The notes beneath the pieces are model-generated. The model saw only the letters and a program-made list of their open reading frames with translations, was not told the DNA's origin and ran no database searches. A program made the position numbers and the translations under genes. Positions 1 through 8,461 of a stretch of DNA of 64,000 nucleotides are shown here, in pieces (the stretch's first letter is position 1; every line of letters begins with the position of its first letter). The DNA is taken from NCBI RefSeq assembly GCF_005233875.1, contig NZ_SZPZ01000007.1, positions 147,277 to 211,276 of the forward strand, given 5' to 3'. This DNA is from Kribbella jiaozuonensis. GTDB lineage: Bacteria; Actinomycetota; Actinomycetes; Propionibacteriales; Kribbellaceae.

Positions 1-185
1 GCCAGCCAGTCGATCGACCAGCCCATGAGCTGCTCGACCGGCACCGGGAAGTACTCCGTCTTGCCGTCGGCATCGACGGCGACCACCTGCTGCTCGATCC
101 AGTTGCAGAACCAGAGCCGCCCGTCGTGCCAGCGGCCCGACTCGGGCATCGCCAGGTTGTCCAGGAAAATCGTCGGTTCGGACAT
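1..185 (-). CDS. SMP-30/gluconolactonase/LRE family protein (5' part only)
   Basis: Only the first 61 codons are in the window; the gene runs off the left edge. The translation starts MSEPTIFLDNLAMPESGRWH and continues DGRLWFCNW, the opening blade of SMP-30/gluconolactonase beta-propellers. Family members hydrolyse sugar lactones or related esters with a bound divalent metal; the substrate cannot be read from this piece. It lies 34 bases after the MFS gene on the same strand and is probably the third gene of the HAD-MFS-lactonase operon divergent from the ROK regulator. This fits a sugar-acid or sugar-lactone catabolic unit. Confidence 0.75.
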   Translation of the reverse strand, partial: MSEPTIFLDNLAMPESGRWHDGRLWFCNWIEQQVVAVDADGKTEYFPVPVEQLMGWSIDWL

Positions 186-219
186 CACGTCACCTCATTC
201 GATCGGGTCGTTTCACCCC

Positions 220-1467
220 CTACACGAACGAGGTCCGGCCGGATCGACGGCTGAGCAGAAAAAGTACGGCGATCAGCGGCAGCGTTACCAAGTACGCCGT
301 ACGCAGATCGACGGCTCGTGCCAGTACGGCGAGTACCGCCGGCGCGAGCAGGATCGCCGTACCGGACGCCAGCGCGCCGACCGCGGACAGGCGGGCTGAG
401 CTGAGGCCGGGCGTCGCGACCAGGGATGCGAGCGTGACCGGATAGAGCGGCGCGACGCCGAGACCGGCCACCACCAGGCCGACGGCGACGATGACCGGGG
501 TATCGAACAGGCTGACCATCAAGGTGCCGCAGGCCGCGAGCGCACCGGAGGGCAGTACGGGCGACCAGTTGCGCCAGCGGAGCGGGCCGATCGCCCGGCC
601 GACCGCCATCCCGATCGGGAACGCACTCCCGAGCGAGGCAGCCGTTGCCGTCGGCAAACCGGTGGCCACCAACCGCGCCACCGCCCAGACCACGAAGCAG
701 AACTCGACCGAAACCGAGAGCACGACGCGCAACCACCCGATGCCGACATCGACAACTACCTGACGCCCCACCCGTCCGCGCCACTTCCGCCCCAACCCCA
801 CCGCCGGAGCCGAATCAATCAACACTGCCACGGGCTCATCGACGCGCCCACCCACCTGTCGGAACGTCGGTCGTCGGTCGTCGGTCGGTGTGACCGGGGC
901 GATCGGGTTCGTGCGGCGAGTGAGAACGGCGAGGAGCAGCAAAGGTGGCGCAGCGGCGAGCATCGCTAGGCGGCCACTAGGGCCCAGTCCGTCGATGGCG
1001 CCGATCGTGAGTGGTGCGAGGATGCCTGCCCCGCTGGCGACCGCGTTGACGCGGCTCAGTCGCACTGCGGCTGTTGGTCCGTTGAGCATGAGCGGTGCGA
1101 CCAGTGTGAGCATCGCCCCACCCAGTCCGACGCACAGCGCACCTGCGATAACGACGGTGTACGCCGGTGCGAGGGCGAGCAGCCCCGCGCCGAACGCGCA
1201 GACAACAGAGCCGAACCCCATGGCCGTCGGGATCGACCACGAGCGCAGCAACCGCGGGCCGATCACCGCGACAACGAGCAGACCGACCGCAAAGCCCGAC
1301 GACAACAGCGCGAGCCGGCCCGGTGGTTCGTCGAGGTCGCGGGCGAGGATGGCGACGCACGCGCCGAGGCCGGCCAGGACGAAGCCCATCGCCGACAGGG
1401 CGATGCCGATCCGGATCTCGTCGCCGCGAGCCCCGGAGTCAACCCGCGCCTCCGCGGCCGCGGTCAT
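220..1467 (-). CDS. MFS transporter
   Basis: A 415-residue protein with about 12 hydrophobic segments and a short hydrophilic N-terminus (MTAAAEARVDSGARGDE), typical of a 12-TM major facilitator. No substrate-specific motif is recognised. Its ATG overlaps the stop of the upstream HAD gene by 4 bases (ATGA), so the two are translationally coupled. The SMP-30 gene follows at 34 bases. The operon context suggests import of the sugar or sugar derivative handled by those two enzymes, which is inference. Confidence 0.85.
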   Translation of the reverse strand: MTAAAEARVDSGARGDEIRIGIALSAMGFVLAGLGACVAILARDLDEPPGRLALLSSGFAVGLLVVAVIGPRLLRSWSIPTAMGFGSVVCAFGAGLLALAPAYTVVIAGALCVGLGGAMLTLVAPLMLNGPTAAVRLSRVNAVASGAGILAPLTIGAIDGLGPSGRLAMLAAAPPLLLLAVLTRRTNPIAPVTPTDDRRPTFRQVGGRVDEPVAVLIDSAPAVGLGRKWRGRVGRQVVVDVGIGWLRVVLSVSVEFCFVVWAVARLVATGLPTATAASLGSAFPIGMAVGRAIGPLRWRNWSPVLPSGALAACGTLMVSLFDTPVIVAVGLVVAGLGVAPLYPVTLASLVATPGLSSARLSAVGALASGTAILLAPAVLAVLARAVDLRTAYLVTLPLIAVLFLLSRRSGRTSFV

Positions 1468-2084
1468 TGCGAGCCTTTGAACAGCCCGCCGAGCTGGTGG
1501 AGGTCAGCCAACTCGATGTCGGCGGCAATGCCCTTCAGCCCAGCGGTCAACGCACCAGAAGCCCGGCCCGCAGTCAGGCCGACCACGGTGTCCTCGACGA
1601 CCAAGCACTGCACAGCCGGTACGCCGAGCAGCTCCGCCGCCCGCAGGTACCCCTCGGGATCCGGCTTGCCGCGTTTGACGTCGTCGAGCGTCACAAGGAT
1701 CGACGGCGAGATCCCGACCGCGTCCAGCCGGACCTTCGCCAGCCGGGTCGAGGCGCTCGTGTAGACCGCCCACGGCAGACTCATCTCATCCAGCAGCGCA
1801 GTCAGCTCGAGGGCGCCCGGCGTGGCCACGACATCGGACACGTCGTCGCACTCGATGTCCAGCACCCGCGCGACCGCAGCCGCGCGTTCGGCGGGCGAGA
1901 GGTCGGGCCGCATCCGCGTGATGGTCGCCTCGGCCGGGTTCCCGTGCGCGATCGCGAGCACGTCGGCGGCAGGTACGCCGTACTCCGTCGCCCAGCGGCT
2001 CCAGCTCCGGTCGACGACCGCGTCGGAATCGACCAGGGTGCCGTCCATGTCGAACAGGACTGCGCGAATGTCCCGGATCTCCAT
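1464..2084 (-). CDS. HAD-superfamily sugar phosphatase / beta-phosphoglucomutase-like hydrolase
   Basis: A 206-residue HAD hydrolase. Motif I is FDMDGTLVDSD near residue 11, motif II YTSAS, motif III KRGKPDPEGY and motif IV VVEDT, so the Asp nucleophile, the Lys and the metal-binding acids are all present. The layout is that of the phosphatase/phosphoglucomutase subfamily that acts on small phosphosugars. The open frame extends to 2225, but the start at 2084 (MEIRDIRAVLF) has a strong GGGAGG eight bases upstream and leaves 64 bases to the divergent ROK gene for promoters. It is the first gene of an operon with the MFS and SMP-30 genes. Confidence 0.85.
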   Translation of the reverse strand: MEIRDIRAVLFDMDGTLVDSDAVVDRSWSRWATEYGVPAADVLAIAHGNPAEATITRMRPDLSPAERAAAVARVLDIECDDVSDVVATPGALELTALLDEMSLPWAVYTSASTRLAKVRLDAVGISPSILVTLDDVKRGKPDPEGYLRAAELLGVPAVQCLVVEDTVVGLTAGRASGALTAGLKGIAADIELADLHQLGGLFKGSQ

Positions 2085-2148
2085 GACACCTCCCATTAAA
2101 CTCGTCCCACGAGCATAAACTGCTCCGGGGACAGAACGAAAGGCAGCT

Positions 2149-3303
2149 ATGAATCCTGTGCGCCGGGGACAGTGGCAGACGGCTTCGGACGTCTTGACCC
2201 AACTGACTCGCCAGCCGGGGATCACCCGCGCCGCGGTGGCGCGGACGCTGCGATTGAGTACGGGTTCGGCGACCGAGGTGACGGCTCGGCTACGCGACGT
2301 ACGCCTCGTGACCGAAGTACCAGCGCCCAGTCAGGGGCGTGGTCGGCCGACCACCTTGCTGCGGGCGCATCCGGAAGGGCCTGTGGTGCTGGCGCTCGAC
2401 CTGCGGCAGAGCAGTTGGCGGAGTGCGGTCGTGACGCTCGACGGCTCGCTGCAGGACCCGCAGTACCGGCGCCACCGGAGCAGGCGGCCGCAGGTCGTGC
2501 TGAACAACCTGCGGCGCCAGGTGGAGCAGGCACGGCAGCAGTACGGCGACAGGCTGCGGATGGTGAGCCTCGCCGTACCAGGAACCATCCGGGACAACCA
2601 CCTGATGCAGGCGCCGACGCTCGAGTGGGCCGAGCTGGATCTGGAGACCATCACCGAAGGCACTGGGCTGCCGCTGCTGGCCGGCAACGACGCCACGCTG
2701 AGTGGGGTGGCTGAGGCGCGTACGGGCGCTGCGGCGGGGGCGGGTACGGCGCTGCACCTCATCATCGAGGTGGGCATCGGTGGGACGCTGCTGATCGACG
2801 GCGTGCCGGCGCAGGGGGCGTCGGGGGCAGGTGGCGAGTACGGGCACATGCCGTTCGGCGACCGCTCCCGGTCCTGTCCGTGTGGCGCTCGTGGGTGCTG
2901 GGACCTGGAGATCGACGGGCGTGCGCTGGCGCGACACCTGAAGCAGGGGCGGCCGGACGATCCGTACGCCTACACCGAGGAGGTGCTGCGGCGTACGGAC
3001 CGGAATGCGCGCGCTGCGGTGACCAAAGTGGTGGCAGCGCTGGGCAGCGGCATCGCCGGTCTGGTCAACGCGCATGACCCGGATGTGATCACCATCGGCG
3101 GGCTCGCGATCCCGCTGCGGGCGGCTGCGGAGCGCAGCTTCAAAGAGGCGTACGAGGGTGGGTTGATGACGTTCCACCGCGGGACTCCACCGCCGGTGCT
3201 GCCTGCGATGCTGTCCGACGGTCCACTCCGAGGCGCGGCTGCGCTGGCCCTCGACCAGCTCACGACTGAGCCCGCGATCGCCGCGTGGGTGGCGCAGCGT
3301 TAG
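2149..3303 (+). CDS. ROK family transcriptional regulator
   Basis: 384 residues. An N-terminal winged helix-turn-helix (about residues 10-60; ITRAAVARTLRLSTGSATEVTARL) is followed by a ROK sugar-kinase-like domain. The ROK zinc motif reads CPCGARGCWDLE, preceded by GEYGHMPFG. The phosphate/ATP region is degenerate (DLRQSSWRSAVV), so it is more likely a sugar-sensing repressor than a kinase. It diverges from the HAD-MFS-SMP-30 operon with a 64-base gap and is the obvious candidate regulator of that operon. The 3' end overlaps the convergent DinB-like gene by 4 bases. Confidence 0.88.
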   Translation: MNPVRRGQWQTASDVLTQLTRQPGITRAAVARTLRLSTGSATEVTARLRDVRLVTEVPAPSQGRGRPTTLLRAHPEGPVVLALDLRQSSWRSAVVTLDGSLQDPQYRRHRSRRPQVVLNNLRRQVEQARQQYGDRLRMVSLAVPGTIRDNHLMQAPTLEWAELDLETITEGTGLPLLAGNDATLSGVAEARTGAAAGAGTALHLIIEVGIGGTLLIDGVPAQGASGAGGEYGHMPFGDRSRSCPCGARGCWDLEIDGRALARHLKQGRPDDPYAYTEEVLRRTDRNARAAVTKVVAALGSGIAGLVNAHDPDVITIGGLAIPLRAAAERSFKEAYEGGLMTFHRGTPPPVLPAMLSDGPLRGAAALALDQLTTEPAIAAWVAQR

Positions 3304-3914
3304 TCGATCGCTTCTACAACCTCATCGGTCGCTTCAACCTCTTCGACCTTCGGCTTGGGGACGATCGGCGGCTCCACCTTCGCCAGGATCTCGACGATGT
3401 CGTGCCGGTGGTGCTGGATCTCGTGCGCGGTGTGGCGGATGATCCAGCCCAGCGTGCGCGGCGCCCGCACCGGGTAGTTGTACAGCCCCAGCTTCCCCAG
3501 CTCCTGCGGCCGCAGTACTCGCGCCGCCGCACCGAAGTCCTTGGCGTTCCGCACCAGCGCGGCCGCTACCTCCATCGGGTCCTGTTTCTCGTACTTCTCC
3601 TGCTTCACCCGACCGGTCCGGTCCATCGGCGCGTACACCGGCCGGTCCTCCGCCAGGCACTGCGCGATCCGCAGCCGCTGCACCTCGAGTACGTCGCGCA
3701 CGTGGCACGCGTACTCGATCGCCGACCACACGTCCGGCTCCGGGCGCAGGCGCACCACGTTCGCGTCCGGGCCGGCCGCGGCCTTGGTCAGCGCCATGCT
3801 GCAGTCCGCCGACTGCCGGATCAGCAGGGTCACAGTGCCCTGCAGGTCACCGGTGTCGTAGTTGAAGCCGCACTGCTCGCAGTACCCGTCGACCGGGGGC
3901 TGCTGCTTGGTCAA
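3300..3914 (-). CDS. DinB-like four-helix-bundle protein
   Basis: About 204 residues. The pattern WSAIEYACHVRDVLEVQRLRI followed later by HTAHEIQHHRHDI gives the spaced histidines of the DinB/YfiT metal-dependent fold, used by bacillithiol/mycothiol transferases and uncharacterised relatives. An N-terminal CEQCGFNYD adds a Cys-x-x-Cys pair, common in an actinobacterial subgroup. The start is uncertain. A GTG at 3938 opens the frame but lacks a ribosome site. The TTG at 3914 has GGGAGA six bases upstream and overlaps the thiD stop (TTGA), so I prefer it. The tail is acidic/Val-rich (PKPKVEEVEATDEVVEAID). Exact function unknown. Confidence 0.75.
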   Translation of the reverse strand: MTKQQPPVDGYCEQCGFNYDTGDLQGTVTLLIRQSADCSMALTKAAAGPDANVVRLRPEPDVWSAIEYACHVRDVLEVQRLRIAQCLAEDRPVYAPMDRTGRVKQEKYEKQDPMEVAAALVRNAKDFGAAARVLRPQELGKLGLYNYPVRAPRTLGWIIRHTAHEIQHHRHDIVEILAKVEPPIVPKPKVEEVEATDEVVEAID

Positions 3915-4729
3915 CTGCTTCTCCCTCGAAATCTCCACGCATGATCGACCGGTCCGATGCCATCACCGAGCGCGAACCCGGCTGCGATCGCTCCGGTCAC
4001 GTACTCCTTCGCGGCGCCGACCGCACCCGGTACGTCGTACCCACCTGCCAGGTACGACGCTATGGTGCTCGCCAGCGTGCATCCGGTGCCGTGCGTGTGC
4101 CTGTTGTCGGCGCGGACCGCACTGTACGAGCGCCGTACGCCTGGACCATGCAGCACGTCCACTGCCGCCGTACCGACGTCGTGGCCGCCCTTCACCAGTA
4201 CCCACTGCGCACCGGCGTCCAGGAGCAGCTTTGCCGCGAGCTCTCGGTCCTCGATGGTCTCCAGCTCGATACCGGCGACCGGTCCGAGCTCAGTGAGGTT
4301 CGGAGTGAGCACAGTAGCCAGCGGGACGATCTCGGTGCGTACGGCGGCCATCGCGTCAGCGGCGAGTAGCGCGTCTCCGTGCTTGGACACCGATACCGGG
4401 TCGACCACGATCGGCACGTCGTCCGGCAGCGTGCGCAGCAGCGAGGCGACGACCCGGACCATCGGTTCGGAGGCGAGCATGCCGGTCTTGACCGCGTCTA
4501 CGCCGATGTCGTCGACCACGCTGTGGAACTGGGCGCGCACCTGCTCCTCCGGCAGCTCCCAGGCGCCCTGGACGCCGAGGCTGTTCTGCGCGGTGATCGC
4601 GGTCAGCACGCTCATGCCGTGCACGCCGTTGGCGAGCATCGCCTTGAGGTCCGCCTGGATCCCGGCCCCGCCACCGGAGTCGGACCCGGCGATGGTCAGC
4701 ACTCGGGGCGGTGCACTCCCGACCGGCAT
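3911..4729 (-). CDS. thiD: bifunctional hydroxymethylpyrimidine kinase/phosphomethylpyrimidine kinase
   Basis: 272 residues. ThiD phosphorylates HMP and then HMP-P to the pyrophosphate used for thiamine synthesis in the cytoplasm. Supporting motifs are TIAGSDSGGGAGIQADLKA near the N-terminus, VDPVSVSKHGDALL in the middle and the ribokinase-fold signature HTHGTGCTLASTIA with the catalytic Cys near the C-terminus. The frame is open to 4768, but ATG 4729 sits one base after the thiL stop with AGGAG at good spacing. It is therefore translated directly after thiL. The neighbouring thiL and Lrp-type gene are the usual actinobacterial context. Confidence 0.93.
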   Translation of the reverse strand: MPVGSAPPRVLTIAGSDSGGGAGIQADLKAMLANGVHGMSVLTAITAQNSLGVQGAWELPEEQVRAQFHSVVDDIGVDAVKTGMLASEPMVRVVASLLRTLPDDVPIVVDPVSVSKHGDALLAADAMAAVRTEIVPLATVLTPNLTELGPVAGIELETIEDRELAAKLLLDAGAQWVLVKGGHDVGTAAVDVLHGPGVRRSYSAVRADNRHTHGTGCTLASTIASYLAGGYDVPGAVGAAKEYVTGAIAAGFALGDGIGPVDHAWRFRGRSS

Positions 4730-4730
4730 C

Positions 4731-5693
4731 TCAACTCCTGAAGTGGGCGTGGCCTGTCTCGTCAGCATACGGCGAGCCGTCCACGGTCACGGTCCCGGCC
4801 GGGCGTTCCTCGTTGCCCTCAGCAACCGACCCGATGACGGTCCAGCCCTCGGGCACGTCGGCCGGCTCGAACGTGCCGACCAGCGCGTGGTCCTCGCCGC
4901 CGGTCAGCACGAACTTGAGCGCGTCCACCCCGGTCGCGGCGGCAACCGCCTGGAGCGGCTCCGGCACGGTCAGCGCCTTCGTGTGCACGTCGATGATCAC
5001 CTGGCTCGCCTCGGCGATGTGGCCGAGGTCGGCGAGCAGTCCGTCGCTCACATCACACAGCGAGGAGGCGCCGGCCAGCGCGGCGCGGGGACCTTCGGCG
5101 TACGGCGGTTGCGGGCGACGGTGCGCTTCGACCACAGCCCGGGGTGAGCGGAACCCGCGGGCGAGAACGGCCCAGCCCGCCTCGGCCCAGCCCAGTCGGC
5201 CGACGTACGCGACCTCGTCGCCTGGGCGGGCACCTGAGCGCAGTACCGGTTCGCGGCCGTCCAGTGAACCGAATGCGGTGACCGACACGACCACCTTGTC
5301 CGACTGGACCGTGTCGCCGCCGACGATGCTCGCCTCGACCAGCTCGCATTCGTCGACGATGCCCTGGTTGAGCTCCAGCGCCCAGGCGGTCGGCAGGTCG
5401 GCAGGGCCGCCGAAGCCGACCACGAGCGCGGTCGGCCGCGCGCCCATGGCCACCACGTCGGCCAGGTTCTGTGCGGCGGCCTTGCGGCCCACGTCGTACG
5501 CGGACGACCAGTCCTGGCGGAAGTGGCGTCCCTCCACCAGCAGGTCGGTGGTGATGACCATCCGGCCGTCCGGCACCGCCATCACGGCCGCGTCGTCACC
5601 TGGACCGACCAGGACGTCCTCACCTGTGGACAGCCCTTTGGTGACGGCCGCGATCAGGCCGAACTCACCTGTGCTCCCCAACGTCTCTGTCAC
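4731..5693 (-). CDS. thiL: thiamine-monophosphate kinase
   Basis: 320 residues. ThiL phosphorylates thiamine monophosphate to thiamine pyrophosphate, the last step of the pathway. The PurM/AIR-synthetase-like fold is clear: GPGDDAAVMAVPDG near residue 30, LVEGRHFR, NLADVVAMGARP, and LTGGEDHALVGTF in the C-terminal half. The GTG at 5693 has GGGAGGT about eight bases upstream. thiD follows after one base. No TPP riboswitch is recognisable in the 140 bases upstream. Confidence 0.94.
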   Translation of the reverse strand: MTETLGSTGEFGLIAAVTKGLSTGEDVLVGPGDDAAVMAVPDGRMVITTDLLVEGRHFRQDWSSAYDVGRKAAAQNLADVVAMGARPTALVVGFGGPADLPTAWALELNQGIVDECELVEASIVGGDTVQSDKVVVSVTAFGSLDGREPVLRSGARPGDEVAYVGRLGWAEAGWAVLARGFRSPRAVVEAHRRPQPPYAEGPRAALAGASSLCDVSDGLLADLGHIAEASQVIIDVHTKALTVPEPLQAVAAATGVDALKFVLTGGEDHALVGTFEPADVPEGWTVIGSVAEGNEERPAGTVTVDGSPYADETGHAHFRS

Positions 5694-5841
5694 GTCAGCA
5701 GACCTCCCATATCGCTGACCGGAGTCTAGGCGGTACCGTGACCGGGCAACTATGAGTACGCCCGGCTGTCTCGCAGTACCGCCGTACAGCGGTGCGCACC
5801 GGCAGTTGGAGCCAGCTGAGGACGACTGAGTGGAGAACGAC

Positions 5842-6078
5842 GTGGTGGTCCAGGCCTACATCCTGATCCAGACCGAGGTCGGCCGCGCGGCCGACGTCGC
5901 CGCGCAGATCGCCGAGGTCCAGGGCGTCACCCTGGCCGAGGACGTCACCGGTCCGTACGACGTGATCGTCCGCGCGGAAGCCCGCAACGTCGACGAACTG
6001 GGCAAGCTGGTGGTTGCCAGGGTCCAGAACGTTCCCGGCATCACGCGTACGCTGACCTGTCCCGTCGTCCACATCTGA
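5842..6078 (+). CDS. stand-alone Lrp/AsnC ligand-binding (RAM) domain protein
   Basis: A 78-residue protein (VVVQAYILIQTEVGRAADVA...) corresponding to the C-terminal effector-binding RAM domain of Lrp/AsnC regulators, without the DNA-binding half. Such proteins bind amino acids and may pair with full-length Lrp relatives; DNA binding is not expected. The frame opens at 5830, but GTG 5842 has GGAGA five bases upstream and gives the usual length of this family. It diverges from thiL and precedes the DUF3515 gene, a conserved actinobacterial arrangement as I recall it. Confidence 0.85.
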   Translation: MVVQAYILIQTEVGRAADVAAQIAEVQGVTLAEDVTGPYDVIVRAEARNVDELGKLVVARVQNVPGITRTLTCPVVHI

Positions 6079-6110
6079 GCCGTCCACACGAGGACCCGCC
6101 TGTTTTCGGT

Positions 6111-6566
6111 ATGCCCAAATTCCTGCTCGCTGCACTCGGCGTGATCGTGCTCGCCGGGTGCAGCCCGGGTCCCACGCCCGTCCCGGTCCCCTCCCCCGCG
6201 CCTGCGGTCGCCGCCGCCTGCACGCAGCTCATCCAGGCGATGCCGGCGAAGGTTCTCGACCAGAAGAAGCGGAAGACCTCGCCCGAGAGCCCGCTGACCA
6301 CGGCGTACGGCAACCCGTCGATCGAGGTGACCTGCGGCGTGGCGCCCCCGGCCGGCATGGCCGAGGCGCAGTCCCAGTGCTTCCAGGTGAACGGGGTCGG
6401 CTGGTTCGCCAAGCAGGTCCAGAACGGCTACATCTTCACCACCATCGGCCGCGAGCTCTACCTCGAGATGGCCGTCCCGTCGAAGTACTCCCCCGAAGCC
6501 AACGCCCTCACCGACGTCTCCGACGCTATCCACAACCACAACAAACTCGTCACGCCCTGTACCTGA
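6111..6566 (+). CDS. DUF3515 family lipoprotein
   Basis: 151 residues. A short lipoprotein signal (MPKFLLAALGVIVLAGCS) with a lipobox Cys at residue 16 is followed by a Pro-rich linker and a compact domain with paired cysteines (VTCGVAPP..., SQCFQVNG, TPCT). This is the DUF3515 family found beside ddl/thiL in many Actinobacteria. The function is unknown; it should be anchored to the outer face of the membrane. The start has only a distant GAGGA, so initiation may be weak or leaderless. Confidence 0.82.
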   Translation: MPKFLLAALGVIVLAGCSPGPTPVPVPSPAPAVAAACTQLIQAMPAKVLDQKKRKTSPESPLTTAYGNPSIEVTCGVAPPAGMAEAQSQCFQVNGVGWFAKQVQNGYIFTTIGRELYLEMAVPSKYSPEANALTDVSDAIHNHNKLVTPCT

Positions 6567-6687
6567 CGAGTGCATACTCCCTGGCGAGATCGAAAATCGT
6601 CTGCTGGTGGTGTCCGGTTGGGGGCCGCGGGGGCGACGTCTCGAGTGGAGGCGCCTGCGGTGGGCGTCCTGACGATGGGAGGCAGCT

Positions 6688-7104
6688 GTGAAGTACATGA
6701 TCCTGACGTATGCGTCGCAGCAGGACTATGACGGGATGGCAGGGAAGGACACCGGGAAGCCGGCCTGGACGCCGGAGGACTTTGCGGCGATGGGGGCGTT
6801 CATGGAGAAGTTCAACAACGAGTTGGTCGAGTCCGGTGAGCTGGTCGAGACGCGGGCGCTGGCGGCGCCGGTGCTGACGCGACGGCTCGGGTCGAAGGAC
6901 GGGCAGTCGGTGGTGACGGACGGTCCGTATGCGGAGACCCAGGAGGTGCTCGCGGGGTACTGGATCGTCGAGTGCGAGTCGTTCGACCGGGCGACCGAGA
7001 TCGCGTCCCGGCTCGCGGATACGCCGGCGCCGGAGTTCCTGCGCGCGACGGCGTACGCCGATATCCGGCCGATCGTCGAGGGCCAGGACGAGCTGGTGGA
7101 GTGA
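6688..7104 (+). CDS. YciI/DGPF-domain protein
   Basis: 138 residues starting MKYMILTYASQ, with the YCII-family alpha/beta ferredoxin-like core and the diagnostic VVTDGPYAETQEVLAGYWIVE (DGPF) segment. Members are small dimeric proteins of unknown enzymology that are characteristically paired with ECF42 sigma factors. The GTG start has GGGAGG five bases upstream. The ECF sigma gene follows 57 bases downstream on the same strand, so co-transcription is likely. The promoter read by the paired sigma factor may lie in the 120 bases upstream, but I cannot identify it by eye. Confidence 0.88.
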   Translation: MKYMILTYASQQDYDGMAGKDTGKPAWTPEDFAAMGAFMEKFNNELVESGELVETRALAAPVLTRRLGSKDGQSVVTDGPYAETQEVLAGYWIVECESFDRATEIASRLADTPAPEFLRATAYADIRPIVEGQDELVE

Positions 7105-7161
7105 GGCTCGGGGATGCGGTGAGGTGATCGACATGGCCGTCGCGGTCGGGGATCGGGTGGG

Positions 7162-8370
7162 GTGAGCGGGATGACCGTCGCGCTTGGGGAGCTGCTGCGG
7201 GAGCTGGCGCCGCAGGTGTTGGGCGCGTTGGTGCGGCGGTACGGGCACTTCGACACGGCCGAGGACGCGGTACAGGAGGCGCTGCTGGCGGCGGCCGAGC
7301 AGTGGCCGGTCGATGGCGTGCCGGACAGTCCTCGCGGGTGGTTGATCACGGTGGCTTCTCGTCGGCTGACGGACCTGCTGCGGCGGGAGCAGGCTCGTCA
7401 GCGGCGGGAGGATCGGGTCGCGCAGTGGGCGCCGCAGGGTGAGCCGGTCGGGGGTGCGGACGACACGTTGGTGCTGCTGTTCCTGTGTTGTCATCCGTCG
7501 TTGTCGCCGGCGTCGCAGATCGCGTTGACGTTGCGGGCCGTGGGTGGTTTGACGACGGCGGAGATCGCGCGGGCGTTCCTGGTGCCGGAGGCAACCATGA
7601 CGCGGCGGATCACGCGGGCGAAGGCGAGCGTGAAGGAGAGCGGTGCGCGGTTCGCGATGCCGGTCGATCGCGAGGAGCGGCTGGGCGCGGTGTTGAAGGT
7701 CGTGTATCTGATCTTCAACGAGGGTTATGCGAGTACGACGGGTTCGAGCCTGCAGCGGGTGGAGTTGGCGGCCGAAGGGATCCGGTTGGCGCGGATGCTG
7801 CATCGGTTGCTGCCTGACGACACAGAGGTGGCGGGGCTGTTGGCGTTGATGCTGTTGACGGATGCGCGTCGGCCGGCGCGGACCGGGCCGCTCGGGGAGC
7901 TGGTGCCGATGGCGGAACAGGATCGGTCGCTGTGGATCCAGGAGTCGATCCGGGAGGGCGTCGAGCTGATCACGGCGACGCTGCCGCGGGGGCCGGTCGG
8001 GCCGTATCAGTTGCAGGCGGCGATTGCTGCCGTTCATGACGAGTCACCCAGTGCGGAGGAGACCGATTGGCCGCAGATCGTTGCGTTGTACGAGGTGCTG
8101 CTCCAGCTGACCGATAACCCGATGGTTGCCCTCAACCACGTGGTCGCCGTCGCGATGGCGCGCGGCCCGGGCGAGGGGCTCGCGCTGCTGAGTTCGATCG
8201 AGGACGACGACCACCTCGCCAAGGACCACCGGTTGGCGGCCGTCCGGGCGCACTTGCTCGAGATGTCGGGCGATGTGGCGGGAGCCCGGACGGCGTACGA
8301 GGAGGCCGCGGGTCGGACGACGAGTCTTCCCCAGCAGCGTTACCTCCGGGCCCGGGCGAGCCGGCTGTGA
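7162..8370 (+). CDS. ECF42-like RNA polymerase sigma factor with C-terminal TPR-like extension
   Basis: 402 residues, about twice the length of an ordinary ECF sigma factor. Sigma region 2 is at about residues 10-80 (RRYGHFDTAEDAVQEALLAAAEQWP ... GWLITVASRRLTDLLRR). Region 4 is at about 120-165 (LTLRAVGGLTTAEIARAFLVPEATMTRRITRAK). A long helical domain follows (FNEGYASTTG, ALNHVVAVAMARGPGEGL, repeated helical pairs). This architecture and the adjacent YciI/DGPF gene match the ECF42 group, in which the extension, rather than an anti-sigma factor, is thought to control activity. GTG 7162 or ATG 7171 could be the start. Confidence 0.88.
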   Translation: MSGMTVALGELLRELAPQVLGALVRRYGHFDTAEDAVQEALLAAAEQWPVDGVPDSPRGWLITVASRRLTDLLRREQARQRREDRVAQWAPQGEPVGGADDTLVLLFLCCHPSLSPASQIALTLRAVGGLTTAEIARAFLVPEATMTRRITRAKASVKESGARFAMPVDREERLGAVLKVVYLIFNEGYASTTGSSLQRVELAAEGIRLARMLHRLLPDDTEVAGLLALMLLTDARRPARTGPLGELVPMAEQDRSLWIQESIREGVELITATLPRGPVGPYQLQAAIAAVHDESPSAEETDWPQIVALYEVLLQLTDNPMVALNHVVAVAMARGPGEGLALLSSIEDDDHLAKDHRLAAVRAHLLEMSGDVAGARTAYEEAAGRTTSLPQQRYLRARASRL

Positions 8371-8461
8371 CTGCGGGACGGGAGCATTTGGCCGCGGGGC
8401 GTCGGAGGGAGGTCGGGCGTCGTAACCGCCTGAGCGCGGTCAGGGCAGCGGGGCCGAGCGG

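Noticed and set aside
5694..5841. TPP riboswitch upstream of thiL
   Set aside because: No CTGAGA or ACCTGA core could be found on the minus strand.
6550..8037. 495-codon minus-strand frame opposite the YciI and sigma genes
   Set aside because: Arg/Pro-rich shadow of two well-supported genes with clear domains and ribosome sites on the other strand.
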